Counted from the stretch's first letter, positions 27,598 to 36,706 are shown. The stretch: 64,000 nt of DNA from Legionella beliardensis (GCF_900452395.1 NZ_UGNV01000001.1:2505501-2569500); one strand, 5' to 3'. Notes: generated by a model not told the origin, from the sequence alone. Numbers and translations are program-made.

Positions 27598-27780
27598 TTA
27601 CCAATCCATAGAAATATCTACAAAACTATCCCATGCGCCAGTACTACCTGTTGGCCTAAACGTTGTACTCGTTGTCACTTTCAAGCCATTTCCCCCACCG
27701 CCAGATACGTCTTTTAGCTGTTCATGATTTATTTCCTTAGCTAATTGATAGGCAAGGGCTCGCTCTTTTTTATTGTCCAT
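27598..27780 (-). CDS. RiPP precursor peptide 2 (graspetide-type, double-glycine leader)
   Basis: The 60-residue product has a leader with ERALAYQLAKEINHEQLKDV followed by SGG (Gly-Gly at 27-28), the classical C39 cleavage pattern. The core, residues 29-60, has a Thr/Ser cluster (T36, T37, S38, T39, T40, then T44, S46, T47) and three Asp residues evenly spaced by four (D51, D55, D59) near an aromatic C-terminus ending in MDW. This order fits macrocycle formation by an MvdD-type ligase. A strong ribosome-binding site (AGGAG, 5 bases before ATG) is present. It is the first gene of the island and faces the regulator gene. Confidence 0.87.
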   Translation of the reverse strand: MDNKKERALAYQLAKEINHEQLKDVSGGGGNGLKVTTSTTFRPTGSTGAWDSFVDISMDW

Positions 27781-27891
27781 ATTTTCTCCTAATTAAATGA
27801 GGTTGGTTGCTATGTATTCCATTAAATTGAAGAAGAACATTTTTATAACGCTCAGGTTTTATAAATATTCTTCTTTAATTTCATCGCCACG

Positions 27892-28004
27892 TCATGTTAA
27901 TATAATTTATTCATTTTTTAATTTAATTCATGTTAATTTATTCACTTTTATTCATTAAACCTTATTTATACTGTTTAGTCAAGAAGTTACGAATAATTTA
28001 TTCA
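27892..28004. promoter_or_regulatory. Direct repeats between precursor 2 and the regulator gene
   Basis: TAATTTATTCA occurs three times, at 27903-27913, 27934-27944 and 27994-28004. A partial copy (TTTTATTCA) lies at 27946-27954. The first two are each preceded by CATGTTAAT. The first two copies are 31 bases apart, about three helical turns. Lying in a divergent promoter region, they are good candidates for binding sites of the XRE/S24-like regulator, the last copy being just ahead of its own start. Confidence 0.5.
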
Positions 28005-28018
28005 TAATTTGGAGTTTT

Positions 28019-28663
28019 ATGAGCAATTCACCCATTAGTGATAATTTAAGCAAGCTCTTAAAGATACACCATGAGTTATCCTTAAGTGAGCTAGCAAGGC
28101 AAACGAATATCCCTCAACCGACGTTACACCATTTATTAAATGGAACGACGAAAAGGCCGCGCAGAAAAGTTTTAGAAAGCTTAGCTAATTACTTTAATAT
28201 TTCAATCGCACAACTCATAGGGCAGGCATCTTTATATGACTCTATTCCTGAAGAAGTGAAACAGAGTTTTAGCATTACCACCATTCCTGTGATTAGCTGG
28301 GATATGATAGAGAATTGGCCAAACAATCGACAAGAGGTAGGACAATTTGGGGAAATTATATTTACTAAAGAATTAGGGAAAAATTCATTTGCGTTAATTG
28401 TACAAAATGGTAACGTTTCTTTATTTCCTGACAACTCGATTTTAATTTTTGATAGTCAAAAAGAATTAAAAGACAGAGAATTCGTGATTGTATATTCCCC
28501 GAAAAATGGCAAGGTTCTCGTAAATCGTCTATTTATAGAAAAGTCTGACTACTTCATTAAGCAAGAACAACCTAACGGAGACATGAAACTCATAAAATTA
28601 AACTTAGACAGTGATAGAGTATTAGGCTCATTAATCGAAGCGCGTTTGGTGCAATTTCAATGA
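28019..28663 (+). CDS. XRE-family regulator with degenerate S24/LexA-like C-terminal domain
   Basis: The 214-residue protein has an N-terminal helix-turn-helix (about 18-60, SLSELARQTNIPQPTLHHLL) and a C-terminal domain laid out like phage C2/LexA repressors. The serine position survives in NVSLFP (normally GDSMxP). The catalytic lysine position is Asn (VLVNRLF, where VKRL is usual), so self-cleavage is unlikely and the domain may only dimerise or sense. It diverges from precursor 2 with 238 bp between them that contain direct repeats, and is the probable regulator of the island. It converges with thpR, 8 bp between the stops. Confidence 0.85.
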   Translation: MSNSPISDNLSKLLKIHHELSLSELARQTNIPQPTLHHLLNGTTKRPRRKVLESLANYFNISIAQLIGQASLYDSIPEEVKQSFSITTIPVISWDMIENWPNNRQEVGQFGEIIFTKELGKNSFALIVQNGNVSLFPDNSILIFDSQKELKDREFVIVYSPKNGKVLVNRLFIEKSDYFIKQEQPNGDMKLIKLNLDSDRVLGSLIEARLVQFQ

Positions 28664-28671
28664 AATTAATT

Positions 28672-29253
28672 TTAGGGAAATAAACAGGCTTTTCTTAATG
28701 GAAATTGCTTAAGCAACAGATACGTTGATGAATGCCGATTAAGATTACTTTGCAGTAAGCTAATATATTCGACTGACTGTACCGGCAATTGCGGTAGACA
28801 AATTTGCTCGAATAATTTGGCTGGTGGCTGGTATTTATGGAAGCGGCCTAATGTAACATGGCCGCGAAAGGCGCGTTTTTCAATCTGATAATCTATCGCA
28901 TTGATTGCGTGCCCTAGACAATAAGCTAAAGGTGCAAGCTTATCGGCTGGCTCAGCTTTTAGAGCAATCAGTCGCGGGTGCTCAGGTTTGGGAAATAGTT
29001 CTAGCTCGGTAAGTTCAAGATTAAAAGTGTCAGTATCTATTAATTTTAATTCCACTTGCTCAATTAACCTAGGTATGTCAGTGCACTTAATTGATTGCAG
29101 AAATTGTAACGTTACATGTAATTTTTCAAGCTTAGTCCAGTGTATCATTTGTTCAGGAATGACTTGATCTAATTGTTTTATTACACCCGCAATCCATGCT
29201 TGAGTGGCAGGTGATAAAGTAATGGCAAAAAAAGCCCTTATTGTTGCGCTCAT
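28672..29253 (-). CDS. thpR: RNA 2',3'-cyclic phosphodiesterase (2H phosphoesterase)
   Basis: The 193-residue protein has the two HxT motifs of the 2H phosphoesterase superfamily: LHVTLQFLQ (about residue 45) and GHVTLGRFHK (about residue 130). The start (IRAFFAITLS), spacing and length fit ThpR (formerly LigT), which opens 2',3'-cyclic phosphates on RNA and can ligate tRNA halves in vitro. It converges with the regulator gene and is not obviously part of the RiPP island. Confidence 0.9.
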   Translation of the reverse strand: MSATIRAFFAITLSPATQAWIAGVIKQLDQVIPEQMIHWTKLEKLHVTLQFLQSIKCTDIPRLIEQVELKLIDTDTFNLELTELELFPKPEHPRLIALKAEPADKLAPLAYCLGHAINAIDYQIEKRAFRGHVTLGRFHKYQPPAKLFEQICLPQLPVQSVEYISLLQSNLNRHSSTYLLLKQFPLRKACLFP

Positions 29254-29526
29254 AAATGGCTAGTTAATTTCAATCAATTTCTTATTTTCTATTGATACCA
29301 TACGTTAAGAAATTTCTAAATAAGAATAGTCAAGCGTTTTAGCTTATTTTAATTGGACTTTGTTAATCTGCAGCACGAGCTCCCTTCATTTAACCAAGAT
29401 TAAGTAAACGAACTCATCCTTTACAACATTGCAAAACACTTTTACTATGTAGAAATATTTAATGAAGGCCTATCGAGGGTTTATCTCAAATTACCTTAGA
29501 AGCGCTGAAGTTTTCAGGGAGAAGTT

Positions 29527-30327
29527 ATGAGATCAAAATTAATAGACGGTCTGGAAGTATTTAAAAATAAGGGATATAAGAAATTTGAAGAGCTTTTTAA
29601 ACTGTTAGCCCAAGGGCAAAGCCCTGAAGTTCTTTTTATCACCTGCTGTGATTCTCGTATTGATCCGGCTAAATTGACTAAAACAAAACCCGGTGACTTA
29701 TTTATTCACCGCAATATAGGCAATATTATCCCGCCCTATCCCATACCTTGTGGTGAAGCCGCAACCATTGAATATGCGGTAGAAGAATTGCAAGTAAAAG
29801 AAATAATTATTTGTGGCCATTCTCAATGTGGGGCAATGAAAGGCTTATTAGCGTCTAACCTTGAGCAAAAACGACCTTCTGTAGCAAGTTGGCTCGAGCA
29901 TGCGCAACAAGCCTTACAAGTAGCAGGTAGGGATGCTCTTGAAACTGATGCGGCTACAACATTAAGATCAGTGATTGAATGTAATATTCTAACCCAAATT
30001 GAAAATTTAAAAACCTACTCTATCATTTCTGAGAAACTGCAACGGCAAGAAATTACTATACAGGGTTGGTACTATGAGTTTGAAACCGGCAAGGTCTTTA
30101 TTTATGAAGAAACCATGAAAAAGTTTCTTCCGAGTGAAAAATTTTTAAATCAGGCAACCCAATTAAAGCAACAATCACCGAGAGAGCAAACGCTTGATCA
30201 CACGTCATCGGGTGATTTAGGATTTTTCAAATCAACACCAGCAGAAAGAGCAGAGGAGCCAGCAGAAAAAATAACAGATTCAAAAGATAAAGATTATACC
30301 TTATCTAATCAAACGTTAAATATGTGA
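29527..30327 (+). CDS. Beta-class carbonic anhydrase
   Basis: The 266-residue protein has the zinc site of beta carbonic anhydrases: C41 in CCDSRIDP, H98 and C101 in GHSQCGAM, with the Asp-Arg dyad D42 and R44. It interconverts carbon dioxide and bicarbonate in the cytoplasm. The catalytic part ends near residue 205. A polar tail of about 60 residues, rich in Glu, Lys and Ser, is longer than usual for the family and looks disordered. The stop is 2 bases from the convergent ubiX stop. Confidence 0.93.
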   Translation: MRSKLIDGLEVFKNKGYKKFEELFKLLAQGQSPEVLFITCCDSRIDPAKLTKTKPGDLFIHRNIGNIIPPYPIPCGEAATIEYAVEELQVKEIIICGHSQCGAMKGLLASNLEQKRPSVASWLEHAQQALQVAGRDALETDAATTLRSVIECNILTQIENLKTYSIISEKLQRQEITIQGWYYEFETGKVFIYEETMKKFLPSEKFLNQATQLKQQSPREQTLDHTSSGDLGFFKSTPAERAEEPAEKITDSKDKDYTLSNQTLNM

Positions 30328-30329
30328 GG

Positions 30330-30890
30330 TTATTCTTTCCACCGTTTAACAATTCCGATATCAATGTCAAATAAATCAAGCACACGCCCTACACTATGAT
30401 TAATTATGTCATCTAGCGTTTTTGGCTGATTATAAAAAGCTGGAATGGGCGGTGCGATAATCGCTCCCATTTGGGTGACTTTGTGCATATTTTCAAGATG
30501 ACCTAGATGCAAGGGCGATTCTCTAACCATTAGCACTAATTTACGGCGCTCTTTCAAGACAACATCAGCAGCCCGTGTTAATAAATTGGAGGTCATTCCG
30601 CAGGCAATACTTGCTAAGGTTTGCATAGAACAAGGGGCAATAATCATCCCTATGGTTTTAAACGAACCACTGGCAATCGCCGCAGCAATATCTTCAACAT
30701 GATAATATTTATGTGCTAATTGAAGTAACGCTTGCGCTGAAAGGGACACTTCATAACCCCGTGCTTGTTGCGCAGCTTTAGAGATAATTAAATGTGTTTC
30801 ATAATTGGTCTTTGCTAAAAATTCTAAAAGACGTATTCCATAAATAATGCCGGAAGCGCCTGAGATACCAATGATGATACGTTTAGTCAT
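30330..30890 (-). CDS. ubiX: Flavin prenyltransferase
   Basis: The 186-residue protein matches UbiX/Pad1. The N-terminal [21 protein letters not shown] loop binds [15 protein letters not shown] carries the conserved Ser/Cys region, and [13 protein letters not shown] is the dimethylallyl-phosphate binding stretch. It makes prenylated FMN for the UbiD decarboxylase in ubiquinone synthesis. It follows the CHMI-like gene by 12 bp, in one leftward transcript that may begin at the hybrid kinase. Confidence 0.95.
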   Translation of the reverse strand: MTKRIIIGISGASGIIYGIRLLEFLAKTNYETHLIISKAAQQARGYEVSLSAQALLQLAHKYYHVEDIAAAIASGSFKTIGMIIAPCSMQTLASIACGMTSNLLTRAADVVLKERRKLVLMVRESPLHLGHLENMHKVTQMGAIIAPPIPAFYNQPKTLDDIINHSVGRVLDLFDIDIGIVKRWKE

Positions 30891-30902
30891 TTTTAAAATG
30901 CC

Positions 30903-31256
30903 TCAGCCTTTAAAATAAGGTGAACTTGTCTCGATAATTTCTATCGAAAATTCCAAATTTAATGCTCTATTATCTTGCTGAAAAAGCTTTTTCATTAAAC
31001 TCAATAATTCTCGCCCTACGTATTCTTTTGTTGCATCAGAACGGCCAGCTAATATTTTTAAAGTTAAGTGCACAAAAGCATTATTTACTTGACCTGAGCC
31101 TAAATAAAACATGTTATGACAAATAAACCGACTTTTGCAGCTAGACAACTGAGTGGGTAGCAATCTTTCTAATAAGGAATGTGCCTGCGCAAAGAATGGC
31201 ATTACTGCAGCCTTAATGTCAATATTGTCACTGCACTCTAATATTAGATGTGGCAT
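30903..31256 (-). CDS. 5-carboxymethyl-2-hydroxymuconate isomerase family protein
   Basis: The 117-residue protein starts MPHLILECS, so Pro would be residue 1 after methionine removal, the catalytic base of tautomerase-fold CHMI (HpaF) enzymes. The later FVHLTLKILAGRSDATKEYVG stretch carries the conserved arginine region. Length is normal for the family. In the homoprotocatechuate pathway the enzyme isomerises a ring-cleavage product, but no other genes of that pathway are here, so the true substrate is open. Confidence 0.85.
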   Translation of the reverse strand: MPHLILECSDNIDIKAAVMPFFAQAHSLLERLLPTQLSSCKSRFICHNMFYLGSGQVNNAFVHLTLKILAGRSDATKEYVGRELLSLMKKLFQQDNRALNLEFSIEIIETSSPYFKG

Positions 31257-31276
31257 GGATAAATACCTTAATTTTA

Positions 31277-33268
31277 TTAATTTAAAGATTGCGAAGTAGA
31301 ACTATTTTTAGCTAACCAACTTTTAATCTCAATAATGGTACGTTTAACAATCACAATAAATTGCTGATACGCTTTATCCCTTTCTTCCTCAGTTAAATGA
31401 TTCAAATGCTGCTCTAATAATTGACAGGCATGCTGCATTTGAGTAGCACCACAGCATAACGCGCTACTTTTCATTTTATGAATAAGTTTATTTACTTGCG
31501 ATAAATTTTGCGTATTCCAAGCTTCTTCTAACTCACTTACATGAATAGGTGTTTCGTCAATTAACATTTGCAATAAATCAGGCAAGGCTTCAATTGACCC
31601 TATTGTGTTAACACCCTGCTCGATGTCAATTAAGCAGTATTGGTCTACTTTACCAAGTAAACTCATTTGCTCCTCAGGGGCTTTGTTTGCTTGAGTTAGC
31701 TTAGGTTCTACAAACGTTGCTAACAATTCATTTAAAGCAACCAATCGAAAAGGCTTTGTTATTACTTTATTCATGCCTGCTTTTAATAACATGGCTTCGG
31801 TATTAGCTGGAGAATAAGCAGTTAAACCCACGATAGGTGTTGGCACTCTATTTTCTTCTTTTTCAATGCCTCTAAAGATTTTTGTTAATTCATTGCCATA
31901 AATATCTGGCAAACCAACATCTAATAATAGTAGATCAAACGTCTTTTCTCTAAAAAGTTCGATTGCCCTGGCGCCATTACGGGCTGAGTAAAAAAGACAA
32001 TTCGCTTGCTTGAGAATCGTTTCAGCGGCTTTCAAAGCAATAGCATTATCTTCAACAATAAGAATTGATGGTTTTAAATTATTAAAGGTTATATTCATTA
32101 AATGATTTTCAAGTTTTTTTTCTGAAATGGCTTTAGTTTCAGCTATTTTATCTAACTCTGTTGTTAGCACAGGAATTGTAATGGAAACAGTCGTTCCTTG
32201 TCCTACCTGACTTTCTACTGCAATACGTCCTTTCAACAGCTTAGTGTATTTTTTAACAATATGTAATCCAATCCCATAGCCAGAGTAAAGGCCTTGCGCT
32301 GAGGGATTAGCTCGGTAAAAGCGCGTGAATATTTTCTGCTTATCTTCTGGCTTAATGCCAATTCCCGTATCGCGTATTTTAAAAGTCAGTTTACTTATAT
32401 TTTCTATTTGCTTTTTTAAGCAAACTATAATTTCTATTGAACCTTCATTGGTAAACTTAACCGCATTACCTATTAAGTTTAATAAAATTCGATGAAGCTT
32501 AATTTGATCGGTTTGAATAAATTTAGGTACACCCTTATCTATAGTTATCTTTAAATTTAAACCTTTAACCTTTATAGCGGGTAATTCTAATTTATAGATA
32601 TGCTGGATTAATTCATAAATATTAAATGTGGAAATTTTAATATGATTTTCACTTTCACTTTCAGTAGCCACGATATCTAAAACACTATTTAATAATACTA
32701 ATAGCTGCTCTGAACTGAAATTAACCATATGAGCATATTCTTTTTGTTCTTGTGTATGGGCTTCTTGCTCTAAAAGATTAGACATCCCAATAATGCCACT
32801 TAAAGGGGTACGAATATCATGGCTCATATTGCGAATAAACTCATCTTTAGCGCGTATGGCAGCTTCAGAGGTTTTTTTCGCTTCTTTAAGCAGCTCTTCT
32901 TGTTTTTTACGCTGCGTAATATCATTGTATATGCCTAAAATACCAACAATCTGGTTTTTATTATCATAAAAAGGGACTTTACTGACTAATACTGTGCGCT
33001 TAGCGCCATTAGGTTGGATAAACGTTTCTTCGTAATCTAATTTCGCTTTACCCGATTCAATTACGAATCTATCGTCACTGCGATATTTCACTGCAGCCTC
33101 TTCAGGCAAAACATCAAAATCTGTTTTTCCAATGATGTCTTTAGGCTCAGAAAAACCTAGCTTTTCAGCAAAAATTTTATTACAACCACGAAATATTAAA
33201 TTACAATCTTTCCAGAAGATAGCATGTGGTAAGTGATTAATAAGATTTAATAGTATGTATTTATCCAT
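31277..33268 (-). CDS. Hybrid sensor histidine kinase, PAS-HisKA-HATPase-REC-HPt
   Basis: The 663-residue soluble protein has a PAS domain (1-125), HisKA with H150 in NMSHDIRTPLSG, HATPase (about 255-370, motifs LLNLIGNAVKF, DTGIGI and GYGIGLHIVKK), a receiver with acceptor D450 in LLLLDVGLPD, and a C-terminal HPt domain with H597 in IHKMKSSALCC. All phosphorelay sites are intact, so it can pass phosphate His-Asp-His to an unlinked response regulator. No regulator gene is adjacent. The two Cys after the HPt His are unusual. Without TM segments, it must sense a cytoplasmic signal. Confidence 0.93.
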   Translation of the reverse strand: MDKYILLNLINHLPHAIFWKDCNLIFRGCNKIFAEKLGFSEPKDIIGKTDFDVLPEEAAVKYRSDDRFVIESGKAKLDYEETFIQPNGAKRTVLVSKVPFYDNKNQIVGILGIYNDITQRKKQEELLKEAKKTSEAAIRAKDEFIRNMSHDIRTPLSGIIGMSNLLEQEAHTQEQKEYAHMVNFSSEQLLVLLNSVLDIVATESESENHIKISTFNIYELIQHIYKLELPAIKVKGLNLKITIDKGVPKFIQTDQIKLHRILLNLIGNAVKFTNEGSIEIIVCLKKQIENISKLTFKIRDTGIGIKPEDKQKIFTRFYRANPSAQGLYSGYGIGLHIVKKYTKLLKGRIAVESQVGQGTTVSITIPVLTTELDKIAETKAISEKKLENHLMNITFNNLKPSILIVEDNAIALKAAETILKQANCLFYSARNGARAIELFREKTFDLLLLDVGLPDIYGNELTKIFRGIEKEENRVPTPIVGLTAYSPANTEAMLLKAGMNKVITKPFRLVALNELLATFVEPKLTQANKAPEEQMSLLGKVDQYCLIDIEQGVNTIGSIEALPDLLQMLIDETPIHVSELEEAWNTQNLSQVNKLIHKMKSSALCCGATQMQHACQLLEQHLNHLTEEERDKAYQQFIVIVKRTIIEIKSWLAKNSSTSQSLN

Positions 33269-33286
33269 AAATCCGATTTTTCTTCC

Positions 33287-35026
33287 TTAAGGATTCCTTG
33301 GCTTTTCTTCATTTGACGAAATCGATTTATCCAATTTATGACATAATCTGTTAGGATTAATTACTTTATTCGGATTAAAAACACCTAACTGGCTAGGGTT
33401 TATAAACTCATGTTTGAATTTTATTTCTTCATGTATTGCTTTAGCAATTTGGCCAATTTCGCCCTTAAATTCATCGCTTAAAGTACCTATAGGGCGAGAG
33501 GGACTTTGTTCGGCCGACATTAACGCTTGATGTTGATTAATCATACCACTGATACGCTCACGATACTTACCATACAACAATGTGTCTATTTTTTCTTCGT
33601 ATTTCTGATTAAAATTTTCAGAAAATTGATTTTTAACTAACTGAACTAAATCCTCATACATCATAATACATCTAAAATCCCTATCCATACGTTGACTAAC
33701 TTGTTCAGCATTATTAACTGCATAAGTCATTTTCATGCCTGAATTAGAGATATAACCAAAGGCATTAGGTTTAGAAATTACGCCATCTAATTGACGTGCA
33801 TGAACCGCACTGCCTTTTTGATAAATTGAAGTTTGTGTGTAAGCTTCTTGCATGTCAAGTTGCTTAACAAAACCGACATGAAATTCCAGCAACTCTGCCT
33901 GTTTAAAAAGCTCCTTATAGTCGCCTGCAAAACAGGCAGCACAATCGTCAATAATATTTTTAGCAAACGTCTTGCCCTCTTCTGTGTCGGGCTTAAGCTT
34001 AGCGAGCTTCTCTTGCAAGGCTTCTGGCATCTCTTTGCCAACTGGATAATAGCCAACATTGGTAAACCGCTCACTAGTTAAAATTGCTGTTCCATCTCCT
34101 AAATTAGTAATAGAGAAAAAAGGACCAGAGGAAAAAATACAGGTGTTAAGGTTAGTTAGTTCCTGAGGGAGTTTCACTAATAAGCTAACTTTGACACGAT
34201 TCACAGAATTTGAGCTAGCAGCTGTCTCAATAGGGCCAGCACTGACATTAACCCCAGCAGTCTGCGGTTCTAATTTTTTATCTAGAAGTTCTATATTTTG
34301 CCAGGCACAATTCACAATTCCCCTAGCTTCTTGCCTTATTTCATAGCCATCTGCCTGCGATGCTACCACATAATAACCAAATTGTTCAGTCATTAATCCT
34401 AAATCAGTAACGCGAGAATTTGGTATAAACTCAATATTGGCATGACTATCAACTTCAGCTTGTAGATGCTTCTGCAATGCAATGATATCGACTTGCGACT
34501 CCCCTGTTTCATAAGCCACAGCAACTGACGTTACTTTTTCACCATCTGGAGTACTTATAGGGATAGTATTTGAGATAAAATTATATTCTTCTGGCTTAAG
34601 CTTTTGTATAAAATGTTCGACTTTACCAAACACCTCATTGGTTGGATCGGCATCTATCCTTTCCTGATAAAGGGCACGTAAACGATGCGTAATCTGTTCA
34701 GCTTCTTCTGGAGAAACTAATGATTCTCCAATGACGTAGTGACGGCCACGGCGACAAGGACTAGATAAATTATCTTTACCCGCCAGAAACTCAGGGTATT
34801 TCTTGGCAAATTCAATGGCTCTTGTTAAACAGTGCTCTGCTGTTTTAATATCACCCAGATAATGCATGCCCGTATGTAATTTGTTACATTCATTTTGTGT
34901 TGAGCTTGTAGGTGGTAAAACTTGAGAGCCTGCTTCTATTAAAGCTACTTTATATCCTTTATTAGCCAGCTCTAATGCGGTGAGTGTACCTGCTATCCCA
35001 GCACCGATGACAATAATGTCATGCAT
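33287..35026 (-). CDS. FAD-dependent oxidoreductase (DAO family)
   Basis: The 579-residue protein begins with the FAD-binding Rossmann motif DIIVIGAGIAGTLTALELA (GxGxxG at residues 8-13) and the Glu that holds the ribose (ALIEAG). The TSSTQNECNKLHTGMHYL region fits the DAO/GlpD-like fold. It is longer than simple amino-acid oxidases, and the final 120 residues are charged and helical without a recognised domain. The substrate is unknown. It lies 18 bp upstream of the hybrid kinase gene, in the same direction. Confidence 0.8.
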   Translation of the reverse strand: MHDIIVIGAGIAGTLTALELANKGYKVALIEAGSQVLPPTSSTQNECNKLHTGMHYLGDIKTAEHCLTRAIEFAKKYPEFLAGKDNLSSPCRRGRHYVIGESLVSPEEAEQITHRLRALYQERIDADPTNEVFGKVEHFIQKLKPEEYNFISNTIPISTPDGEKVTSVAVAYETGESQVDIIALQKHLQAEVDSHANIEFIPNSRVTDLGLMTEQFGYYVVASQADGYEIRQEARGIVNCAWQNIELLDKKLEPQTAGVNVSAGPIETAASSNSVNRVKVSLLVKLPQELTNLNTCIFSSGPFFSITNLGDGTAILTSERFTNVGYYPVGKEMPEALQEKLAKLKPDTEEGKTFAKNIIDDCAACFAGDYKELFKQAELLEFHVGFVKQLDMQEAYTQTSIYQKGSAVHARQLDGVISKPNAFGYISNSGMKMTYAVNNAEQVSQRMDRDFRCIMMYEDLVQLVKNQFSENFNQKYEEKIDTLLYGKYRERISGMINQHQALMSAEQSPSRPIGTLSDEFKGEIGQIAKAIHEEIKFKHEFINPSQLGVFNPNKVINPNRLCHKLDKSISSNEEKPRNP

Positions 35027-35221
35027 AATTAAAGTCCAAACATTGTTATTTGTGTCTAAAATTATAGCACTTTTACAAATTTTAAGACAATAATTTTTTT
35101 TAATTTACAGGATAAAGAATTTATTTTTTATTCTAAGTGCTTAAATTATATTCTTTTTTCTAAAAGACAAAAAATAACTTAAGCGATTTTTTGACAAATG
35201 AGTTATATGAGCTACCGTTTA

Positions 35222-35492
35222 TTCTCATTGCGCAATATGGTAGTTTTCATTCCCGTTTATTATCATGGCGCAACATGGTGGTTGTCATTCCCGCGCAGGC
35301 GGGAATCCATCCCTTATCTTGGCAACTTGCTTAATTTTAGGATGGATCCCCGCCTGCGCGGGGATGACAATAAAGAATTGACTACCATCGTTTCTTAGCT
35401 AAGTGGATCCCCGCCTGCGGGGGATAACCGTAACATCATCATGCTTTTGTACTTGGTTTTGGATGGATCCCTGCCTGCAGGTATGACAATAC
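35222..35492. repeat. Palindromic dispersed repeat (CCCGCGCAGGCGGG family)
   Basis: The main copy spans 35284-35368: a left arm with TTCCCGCGCAGGCGGGAATC and an inverted right arm with ATCCCCGCCTGCGCGGGGAT. Partial right arms recur at 35404-35427 and 35464-35489, and a degenerate direct repeat precedes it (about 35222-35293). The same family forms the tandem array at 63.1-63.4 kb. A 66-codon frame here is repeat-derived. The rest of the 35027-35621 gap is AT-rich with nothing recognised. Confidence 0.75.
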
Positions 35493-35621
35493 CCCGTTCC
35501 TAATCCTGCTCTACTTCTTAAGCATAAATCATCTAATTTTTGCACACTACATAAAGCTTAAGTCATTTTATCTATGCACAGGCATTGATATAGACTTATA
35601 AGCGCTTTTTCTAAACTTAAC

Positions 35622-36500
35622 CTACATTATAAGTTTAGCTCTAGCTGAAGCTCCCATTTCAAGGCTGGTTATTAATGTATTTAAATCAGCAATTCTAAGC
35701 GCAATTTGCTGCCTTGATTCTTCATCTTTTCTTGGTAAATCTTCTTGTTCTTCCCTTAACTCTTCATTAGCAAAGAAAGTTATCAATCTGCTAGGCGATT
35801 TATTTTTTTCTTCCAACTTATGCTGTAAACTTTCTTCTGCTGCATGCAGGTTATCTAAAATCATCTCTTTTAAACTGTCTGAATCTAAAAGAAAATTAGT
35901 ATAGTTAAACTTGATTAAATGATCTAAAAGACCACTATCTCTTGCTTCAGCACATTTATGACAAGCTTCTTTAAATTGTGCAACTATCTCCTCTTTTTCT
36001 GTAGGTGTTTTTTCCTTTAAAGCATCTACACTAATAAAGTCAATAAGTGCCTTATGCATGCGCTTAGCATCTAATAGAAAGCAATTTAAAAACTCTTTAT
36101 TTTTATTAAAAGCACTCTGTTTCTTGCCCTCTTTAGCTTGCTCATATTGCTGGTAAGTTTTTCGAATAGCATTCAATACTCGGTCATCTTGTAATAGTTT
36201 ATCTTTATTTAATGCACCAATTGACCAAAGTAGCAAGAAGGAGTAAGCATCTACGCCATTATTTAAATAGTTATATTTAATGGGCGAGTGATGCTGCCTT
36301 GGGGTGTTTAAGTAAGTAATTAATTTTTCTAATGTTTCAGGATAGTTATTTACCTGATTTTCATCAAAAACATAAATATGACGCATACAAGTAGAAAGTA
36401 TAATTGGGTTTATATCCCGGATAAAATTATCTAAAGGACACCGTCCCCCTTTGTCTTTGTTAAAGTGATCAAGGTGTAAAACTAAACAAACAAGACGCAT
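35622..36500 (-). CDS. Hypothetical protein with Glu-rich C-terminal region, possible effector
   Basis: The 292-residue protein is not recognised. It has no signal peptide or TM segment. It begins MRLVCLVLHLDHFNKDKGGR, has Cys/His scattered in a helical middle (FKEACHKCAEARDSG), and near the end a block ANEELREEQEDLPRKDEESR followed by a short hydrophobic tail ending KLIM. Glu-rich blocks near the C-terminus are a feature of many Dot/Icm substrates, so effector status is possible but unproven. A ribosome-binding site (AAGGA, 8-9 bases before ATG) supports the start. Confidence 0.65.
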   Translation of the reverse strand: MRLVCLVLHLDHFNKDKGGRCPLDNFIRDINPIILSTCMRHIYVFDENQVNNYPETLEKLITYLNTPRQHHSPIKYNYLNNGVDAYSFLLLWSIGALNKDKLLQDDRVLNAIRKTYQQYEQAKEGKKQSAFNKNKEFLNCFLLDAKRMHKALIDFISVDALKEKTPTEKEEIVAQFKEACHKCAEARDSGLLDHLIKFNYTNFLLDSDSLKEMILDNLHAAEESLQHKLEEKNKSPSRLITFFANEELREEQEDLPRKDEESRQQIALRIADLNTLITSLEMGASARAKLIM

Positions 36501-36706
36501 ACAAAAAATCCTTCAATTTATTATTTAATCCAAATTTCATTATGAAAATGACCTAGAATGCTTTTGTTAAAGTAATAAACATCCTTTTAAGCCATTTAAA
36601 TAATCAACTAATCCTCATAAAGCACTTAGAGGACAACAATAAATCAAGGTGAATTAGATTGGCAAGATGATGAAGCAAAAAAAAAACACTGAAAAATTAC
36701 ATTTGC

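Noticed and set aside
35198-35398. 66-codon frame on the plus strand
   Set aside because: It is a translation of the CCCGCGCAGGCGGG repeat and not a gene.
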